A DNA stretch of 64,000 nucleotides, from positions 62,001 to 126,000 of the forward strand of contig QANY01002371.1 in the NCBI GenBank assembly GCA_003255025.1, written 5' to 3'. The position numbers and the translations under genes are program-made. Under the pieces are notes generated by a model, which saw only the letters and a program-made list of their open reading frames with translations, was not told where the DNA came from and did no database searches. Origin of the DNA: Datisca glomerata (taxonomy: Eukaryota; Streptophyta; Magnoliopsida; Cucurbitales; Datiscaceae). Within the stretch, counting starts at the first letter, position 1. Each line of letters begins with the position of its first letter. Below are positions 57,783 through 64,000 of this stretch, one piece after another.

Positions 57783-60700
57783 CCCCCCCTTAAACTCATC
57801 CGAGGATGGAGGATGAGTTTGTCTCTGAGAAAGGTGAACCGAGGTGTAGGAAGAAGTTTCATAAACAAATTTGCAAGTAGATATTGAGAGTTGACGTGTT
57901 TGACAATAAGGTTTTTCTTAAGCACATTTTCCCGAATGAAATGATAGTCTATTTCAACATGCATCGTGCGAGCATGAAGAATAGGATTAGAAGCTAAAGA
58001 GATCACAGATGTGTTGTCACAATGAATGGTAGGAGGTTGTGACTGATACACATGGAAATCGCTAAGAATTTGTCGAAGCCAAATCAATTCAGCCGTTGTG
58101 TCGGCAAGAGCTTTGTATTCTGCCTCCGTGGATGAACGAGCAACAGTTGGCTACTTCTTAACACTCCAAGAAACTGCATTAGGTCCGAGAAAAATGATGA
58201 ATCTGGATGTAGATCGCCTATCTGAAGGATCACCATCCCAATCAGCATCCGTAAAACCCTACAAGGAAAGAGAACCAAAAGTAAATCGAAGGCCATAGTA
58301 TATAGTAGAAATGATATATCGCATAATACGTTTCACGGCAGCAAAACGAGAGGTAGTGGGAGAATGCATGTATTGACACACTTTATTTGCAGCCTATGAT
58401 ATATCAGGTCTGGTGAACGTTAGATATTGAAGGGAACCAACAATACTTCTATAGAGAGTAACATCTATCATAAGAGAACTAACATGAGATGAAAGATGAG
58501 TTTTAGTAGAGCAAGGAGAATTACAAGGTTTGGCTTCAAGCATGTCATCCTTACACAGAAGATCTCTAGCATATTTCTTTTGATTAACAAAGATAGTAGA
58601 AGAAGTCCTAGTAATCTCAAGGCCTAAGAAATATTTAAGGGCTCCCAAGTCAGACATATCAAAGATTTGTTTCAAGTTGTGTACAATAGTGTCAATATAA
58701 GCAGTAAAATGTAAGTAATAGAATTGGCAGTAGCATGAACAAAGAGAGAAGTATCAGCAAGAGAAGCAATGAATCCTATGGAGAAAATGTGAGATGAAAC
58801 TTCTCAAACCAAGCCCTAGGGGCTTGTTTTAAACCGTAAAGAGACTTATGTAGTTTACAAACATAATGAGGAAAGTCTTTATTAATAAATCATTGAGGTT
58901 GTGTCATATACACATCTTCAGATAAGGAACCATGCAAAAAGACACTCTTAACCTCTAATTGCCTTAGGTGACAGCTAAAGAAAATAAGATCAAAATAATA
59001 GGTTTCTTAACAACGAGGCTAAAAGTTTCACCATAACCTAATCCTGCTTGTTGGTGATAGCCTTTAGCCACTAACCTAGCTTTATGCCAAGCAATGGAGC
59101 CATTCGGGTTGTATTTGAGTTTGTCACTTACAACCAACAAGATTTTTATTAGCAGGTAAAGGAACAAGAGACCAAATATTTTGAGACATTAAAGCATCAT
59201 ATTTTGTTATCATAGCTTCTGTCCAGTTTTTACTCTTAGAAGCTAAAGTGAAAGAATTAGGTTCACAAAAATCATGATTAACAGTTTGTGTAAAGGCAAC
59301 AAAAATCTTCTTTTTAGAAATCCCACTCTTAGACCTAGTTTGCATATGATACTTGGGTGTGAAGCAATGTTATAATCAGAATCTTTAGCAGGAACAACAA
59401 TAGAAATAATAGGTAATTGATCAGAAATAGCATGAACAAAATTAGAAGAAGTAGTGTGCATATTGGTATAGAGGCAGCACGCACGGTAGGTATAAAATCA
59501 GTAGAGACAGATGTATTTTGCACAGATTTATCAATTAAAGAACCAGTATTATTTAGTAAAGAAGTAGCATGCATATTTGTAGTAGTACAGATAGGAACAG
59601 ATTGCACAGAACTAATATTTCTAGAAGTAGAATTTTCAGTATTTAATACAATGTCATCAACCAACGAAATCTAAGATCAAACAGAAGAAAGATCCGGGAG
59701 AGAAGAAGCGGTAACATTTGTAGAAGCAATAGATAAATCAGCATAATCATGATCATTATAAATAACAGGCGTATTAGTAGAAGATGAATGTTGAGAAGCC
59801 GAATTGAAAGGTGGCAGTAAAGAGAGAGGAGATACGTACCTCGAATTGGAGTGATTAGGATGAGAGGAAGTATAAGAAGAAGCTTAAGCCTTTGAAAAAT
59901 AAGAAAGACATCAGACTTATGTGTGATGGGCAAAAACCAAGTGTAACGCAAGTAATCATCAATAAAAAGAACATCATATCTATGTCTTAACATGGATATA
60001 GTAGGAGAAGGTCCCCATACATCACTATGAAACAACTTTAAAGGAGAAGAAGATAAAGAATCAGAAGATTTAAAAGGAAGAGAAGCAATTTTATTAGTAA
60101 CACAACTAATACAGATACATCTATCAAGATTGGAAAAAGACAAGGTAATGCAGCTTTCTGTAAAACATAACGAAATTTGCTATTATTAGGATGCCCTAAC
60201 CTATAATGTCAAAGTAAACTAGACGACTTATAACCAAGACAAGCAACATTAGTTTTTGGTAAACACGTGGGATGGGATATAGACCATTCACACTTGATCC
60301 TTTATGCAAAATTGCCCTTGTGCGCTTGTCCTGAATACAGAAAAATGGAGCATCAAATATGAGCAAACAATTATGTTCTAAATAAAATTTGTAAACAGAA
60401 AGTAAGTTCGAAGATAGTTGCAGAACACAAAAAACTTGAGAGAGAGAGAAAGAAGTAGAGGGAGTTTGGATAGAGGCAGAACCTTGATGAGTGACAGGAA
60501 GAATTTGGCCATTGCCAATGGAGATGTGATCCTCACCATGATAATTGGTCGGATTAAAGATATTATTCAAGTCAGGTGTAAGGTGAGAATTACATCCTAT
60601 ATCCGTTAACCATACCTGAGTGTCATTTTGAGGAGAATTTATGGTCATTGTTGTCGTAGCACTGAGAGAAGTAGAAGAAGTCTCATTTACATGATACGCA

Positions 60701-61843
60701 AAATTCATTCGGTGATAAAATTCAAGAGCCGAGTGCCCAAATTTTTGGCATATTTGGCACTGAACATGGTTGGAGAAGCCAGTGTTGTTCGGTGTAGTAT
60801 GAAAGGTATTGGAATTCTTGAAAGATTGGTTTGGATGAAGAGGGTGGGGAACCAAGAAGAGATGGTAAGCGTGAAGGTTTCCAATTCCGATTCCTACCAC
60901 CACTACCCGAATTGCCGCAACCGTTAGTGAATCTATGACCACGAAAACCCCTAGAATTATGACCACGATTTGTCCCTCTAAAATTATGTTGGAAAGAAGC
61001 AGCTAGGGCAGTGTTTTGGAGTAGGGGATCATGATTCTTGTTAAGTGTTTCCAATAATTGTTCCTCAGATTAAGGAGAACGTGTAATTCTTCAAGAGACA
61101 AAGGTTCAATATGGGTTCAAATAGATGTTTGCAAGGTATTAAATTCATGGGGAAGACCATTAATAGTATACAAGACTATATCCTCAGTATCAATATTGAC
61201 ATAAACGGCACAAAGCTTATTGCGTACCTCTTTTATCCTCTGAATGTAGGAATCGATATTTTTAGTAGGTTTCTTGCTGATGGATTGCAGGTCAGACTTC
61301 ATCGGAGGATATTTGTGCGAGAAATTGAAGTAAATCTTTGTTCACGTGAATCCCAAATTTCTTTAGATGTGGTGTTGCCGACAACATAGGAGAGTGCTTG
61401 GCAAGACAATGTAGCGTTGATCAACGTCATCAAAGTTTGATCTTATGCTACCCACTGGTCAAATTTTAGATTGGGGCAACGCCATTCTTTATCGTTCTTG
61501 AAGGGCAGGGTATAGAACCGGAGACATAGCCATAAACTTGGTGAGCTTTGAGTATTGAAGAAATTTGGTACTTCCATAGAGTAAAGTTGTTGGAGTCGAG
61601 TCGCATTGAGATTAAGTTGCAAATGTTGGAGAGCAAGAAAATTGGGGTTGGGGAGAAAGATTCTGAAATGGGTGAATCTTGTAGAACAGAGTCATGATTC
61701 GAGTAATTTTGTGTTGAAGCAGAAGGATTGGGGGCAGAATTGTTGTGTAGGTGTTCGATTCTTTCAGATTAGTGACAATTTCTGGATTTTCAGAACATGG
61801 TATTTCGATATTGCTGGTCATGGATCACGACTTCAGTCTTGAT
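57783..61843 (-). pseudogene. gag-pol of the short-LTR copia, frameshifted and lacking the RT active site
   Basis: On the minus strand, gag (from about 61821, with SYIQRIKEVRNKL at 61250) is followed by a zinc knuckle near 60760 whose last ligand is changed (CQICQKFGHSALEF). Protease is at about 60610 (VWLTDIGCNSHLTPD, with D-I-G-C in place of D-T/S-G-A). Integrase is at about 60140-59900 (LFHSDVWGPSP, FIDDYLRYTWF). RT starts at 59260 (NWTEAMITKYDALMSQN) and includes HKARLVAKGYHQQAGLGYGE (59100). The RT segment that should hold Y-V-D-D, near 58690-58720, is deleted: ITYILL runs almost directly into the IDTIVHNLKQIF segment. RNase H ends with the HCDNTSVISLASNPILHAR motif (about 58020) and SLRGG at the purine tract. 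Several frameshifts separate these blocks. Confidence 0.92.
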
Positions 61844-61855
61844 GCTCTGATACCA

Positions 61856-62102
61856 TGTGGAAAATCAGGAAAAAGGGTTGCATGGAAGAAAGCTAGAGAA
61901 GAAGATTGAGAGAAAGGGAATAGATGAAGAATAAGAGAAAATAACATTTCATTAACATTGAGAGAAGATGAGAGAAAGGGAATAGATGAAACCAAGTAGG
62001 ATAAAAGGGAAATAGCCAAAGCCAAATACTAGAATGGAAAAATACAATATTGCCCTTAACAAATAAAAAACAAACTAAACTAAACATTAACCTCCTCCAA
62101 TA
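61856..62102 (-). repeat. 5' LTR of the short-LTR copia
   Basis: On the minus strand it begins TATTGGAGGAGG and ends ATTTTCCACA directly before TGGTATCAGAGC. It contains a short internal duplication (catctattccctttctctca, twice, near 61910-61990) that the 3' LTR does not have. Confidence 0.9.
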
Positions 62103-62141
62103 AAGGAAGCATCACTTCTTATGTTCAGCTTGATTTTCGGT

Positions 62142-63300
62142 AAAGAATTGGAAGTGTAATAATAAAAATAATGGGCATCGAAGGATTTCTCCATTAGTAG
62201 TACTGTCTCAGTGTCTCTTCTTTCTGAAATGTTATAGAGAAATAGAAATTCTCCATGTGTTCTTTTAAATTTTAGAAATTTATAAATGTTCTTTAAGCTT
62301 TTAAGCTTTCCTTTGCTGCTGATCTTTTCAAAAGGAACGAAGTAAACATTAATACTGGCTTCTCTTTTTGTTTTTGAATCTAAGAGAGAAAAGGGGTTGT
62401 GTTAATCTCTTGTTGAATCTAGAGAGAGAAGAATTAATTTTTGCTTTGGGAAAAAAATAACTTAGAAGCAAGAACTTAGTTTTATGAAAAAAAAGGTTTC
62501 AAGTTTTGGAAATTTGATTATTACTTGAGTTTGATGCCATCTTTTGAAAGAAAAAAATTAAAAAGACCAACAAATTGTGTATTTAACTAAATTCTTATTT
62601 TTTTACAAGAGAAAAGGTTAATTTCACTTTGATTTAGATTTTTTTCTGTTGAATTTGGTTACAGCTAGACGGAGGAAAACTCTAGTTAAAAATATTTTGG
62701 TAAATACTTGAGTTAGATGGGAAAGTCTAGTTAAAAATATTTTGCTAGACCACTTAAGTTAGTGTTAATATTAACAATAAAATGTTGTACTGGTTCAGCA
62801 TAAAATTTTTGCTAAAACGTACAAGGGGGTAGCTCTTATTTCTTTTAAAAAATACACAATTTGTTGAAAAAAGTATTTTAGGTCTCTCAATTTAGTTTTT
62901 TTTCCCATCCTAAATGTCTTTTCCCACCGCAGTTTCTCATGTTTTTCCCCAATTTCGCATCATTTAGATAAAAAAAGACACGTCTCTCTTGTTTTTGTCT
63001 CGTTTTTGAAACTTAAAATCTAGAGAACCAACTTGAGAATTTGACGCAATCGTTGATTCTCTAGGAACCAACTTAAAATCTAGAGAACCAACTTGGTTTC
63101 ATTATATATAAATCATTTTCTTATTTCCTACCAACTCTACCCATAAGTCAGTCAGAAAATTGAGCAATCAATTTAATTTAATAAATTTCCATTCATATTA
63201 TAAAAGAATCTTACATCAAGATTCATCAACCACTTAAAAGATACATATAAAACCCCCTCAATTCTAACATATTCATAAGCCACAATAAATTAAATATGAA
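62142..63300. other. Intergenic DNA and probable 3' flank of the membrane-protein gene
   Basis: No gene is supported. A short repeated phrase (cttaaaatctagagaaccaactt, near 63013 and 63070) is the only structure. The 3' untranslated region of the gene at 63363-63917 extends into this segment from the right, probably to about 63150. Confidence 0.5.
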
Positions 63301-63362
63301 CTATAATAATAACATGAATAATTCTATACTTGAACAAAAAAGAAGAAAATTCAATTCAAATT

Positions 63363-63917
63363 CTAGACTTGAAAAGGCCATGGCCAATCCTTCAAATTCT
63401 CCTCTTGCTGAACCTTAGCACTCCTCATAGCAACACCATCACCATCAACATAAGCATAGTAATTCAAGAAAAATGCAAGAGTCAGCACCACCCACTCCAA
63501 ACAGAACACCAATATGCTCAACCCACCTCCCATTTTCAATATCACTTCCCCATCTTCTTCCCTCACATAAGACTTCAATTCCCCAAGAAAATCCCCTGTT
63601 CTTGTGAATATCAGCACTGAAACTGACCCTTGAAATATTGCTGTCAGCACTGTCAACACCATGTGGGCACCGAACCACCTGCTGGTCCCGGATGAAGCGG
63701 CTGCACACCCGAACACAGCTCCCGCGATGGTGAAGACATGGAGTAGGATGATGAAGAAGCCGCACAATGACGGGACGAGACGGAGTGAGAGGGTGAGGAA
63801 AATGCAGCTGGAGGCTGCACCTAATAAGATGTAGTTGCAGTAGAGGAAGATCTTGTGGGTGTGGTAGTGAGATTGAGAAATGGAGCTTGGTGTGTTGGTG
63901 TTAATGGAGATACCCAT
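63363..63917 (-). CDS. Plant-specific four-pass membrane protein, function unknown
   Basis: An intronless 184-residue frame on the minus strand is complete with ATG (63917) and TAG. Four hydrophobic segments are visible: about residues 23-43, 48-70 (PSLCGFFIILLHVFTIAGAV), 84-105 (AHMVLTVLTAIFQGSVSVLI) and 131-154 (LSILVFCLEWVVLTLAFFL). A hydrophilic loop, GDFLGELKSYVREEDGEVI (108-126), lies before the last helix, and a short polar tail follows it. No signal peptide or catalytic motif is evident. The layout is that of small, conserved, uncharacterised plant transmembrane proteins; I do not know a function. The leader reaches beyond the window edge at 64000. The frame is intact and its base composition is clearly less AT-rich than the flanks, which supports a real gene. 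Confidence 0.9.
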   Translation of the reverse strand: MGISINTNTPSSISQSHYHTHKIFLYCNYILLGAASSCIFLTLSLRLVPSLCGFFIILLHVFTIAGAVFGCAAASSGTSRWFGAHMVLTVLTAIFQGSVSVLIFTRTGDFLGELKSYVREEDGEVILKMGGGLSILVFCLEWVVLTLAFFLNYYAYVDGDGVAMRSAKVQQEENLKDWPWPFQV

Positions 63918-64000
63918 TTGGGAAATTTTGAGTTTTGACAGTTTCAGGGAGAAATTGAGTTCTCAGAGCTAACGAAATGGAGGATTTGTTGTCTGAAGAG

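Larger units (their letters stand above)
57551..62102 (-). mobile_element. Short-LTR Ty1/copia retrotransposon, nearly full length but defective
   Basis: A 4.55-kb minus-strand element is flanked by the duplication AAGGA (57546-57550 and 62103-62107). Its LTRs are 232 bp (57551-57782, 3' LTR) and 247 bp (61856-62102, 5' LTR). They end in CCACA but begin TATT(A/G)GAG instead of TG. A textbook primer-binding site TGGTATCAGAGC follows the 5' LTR (61855-61844), and the purine tract ttaagggggg precedes the 3' LTR. The polyprotein in between is broken. Confidence 0.95.
57356..62141 (+). pseudogene. Unidentified open frame interrupted by a copia insertion
   Basis: A plus-strand frame from 57356 ([20 protein letters not shown]) runs to the copia insertion point at 57550. 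After the element and one copy of the AAGGA duplication are removed, the frame continues at 62108 for about a dozen codons to a stop near 62143; gtaaag at that point is also a possible splice donor. I recognise no family. It may be an exon of a lost gene or chance, since the total is under 80 codons. Confidence 0.3.

Overview
This is a stretch of plant nuclear DNA, AT-rich and dominated by transposable elements. The two intact protein genes are of plant type: a ten-exon ABCG half-transporter and a small four-pass membrane protein. A MIR169 hairpin and plant Ty1/copia, Athila-like Ty3/gypsy, CACTA and hAT relics point to a flowering plant, most likely a eudicot. I cannot name the species.

Positions 1-17950 are mostly one triple nest of transposons, each layer confirmed by its own target-site duplication. 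An internally deleted Athila-like LTR retrotransposon (1929-17945, duplication AGAGT) carries a non-autonomous CACTA-type element inside its 3' LTR (7156-16890). That element carries split, minus-strand exons of a host gene for phosphoribosylaminoimidazole carboxylase (purine synthesis, PurK-type ATP-grasp part). One intron of the captured gene was later hit by a Ty1/copia element (9498-15794, duplication ATATA). Positions 18890-19262 hold a TATA box and a clear pre-miR169 hairpin, the only RNA gene I can support.

Positions 19300-36270 are intergenic DNA with decayed copia elements: one on the minus strand, split by a second insertion, and one truncated on the plus strand with a mutated reverse-transcriptase active site. 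A foldback element with an 8-bp duplication follows. Positions 38640-42190 are an unusual patchwork of minisatellites (21-, 39- and 45-bp units) in alternating orientation around a palindrome-rich core. Positions 42200-46700 contain no recognisable gene, although 45.55-45.77 kb looks like a minus-strand transcript leader.

Positions 47084-51304 encode a complete ABCG11-type half-transporter (704 residues, ten exons), expected to export cuticular lipids from epidermal cells. Beyond it lie tandem duplications, two non-autonomous hAT elements with 8-bp duplications (54450-55174 and 56243-56923), a 140-bp triplication, and a short-LTR copia element (57551-62102) that interrupts an open reading frame. 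The window ends with a complete intronless gene on the minus strand (63363-63917) for a four-helix membrane protein of unknown function.

The transposon genes are all broken by stops, frameshifts or deletions. The sequence shows no functional link between the ABCG gene, MIR169 and the membrane protein.
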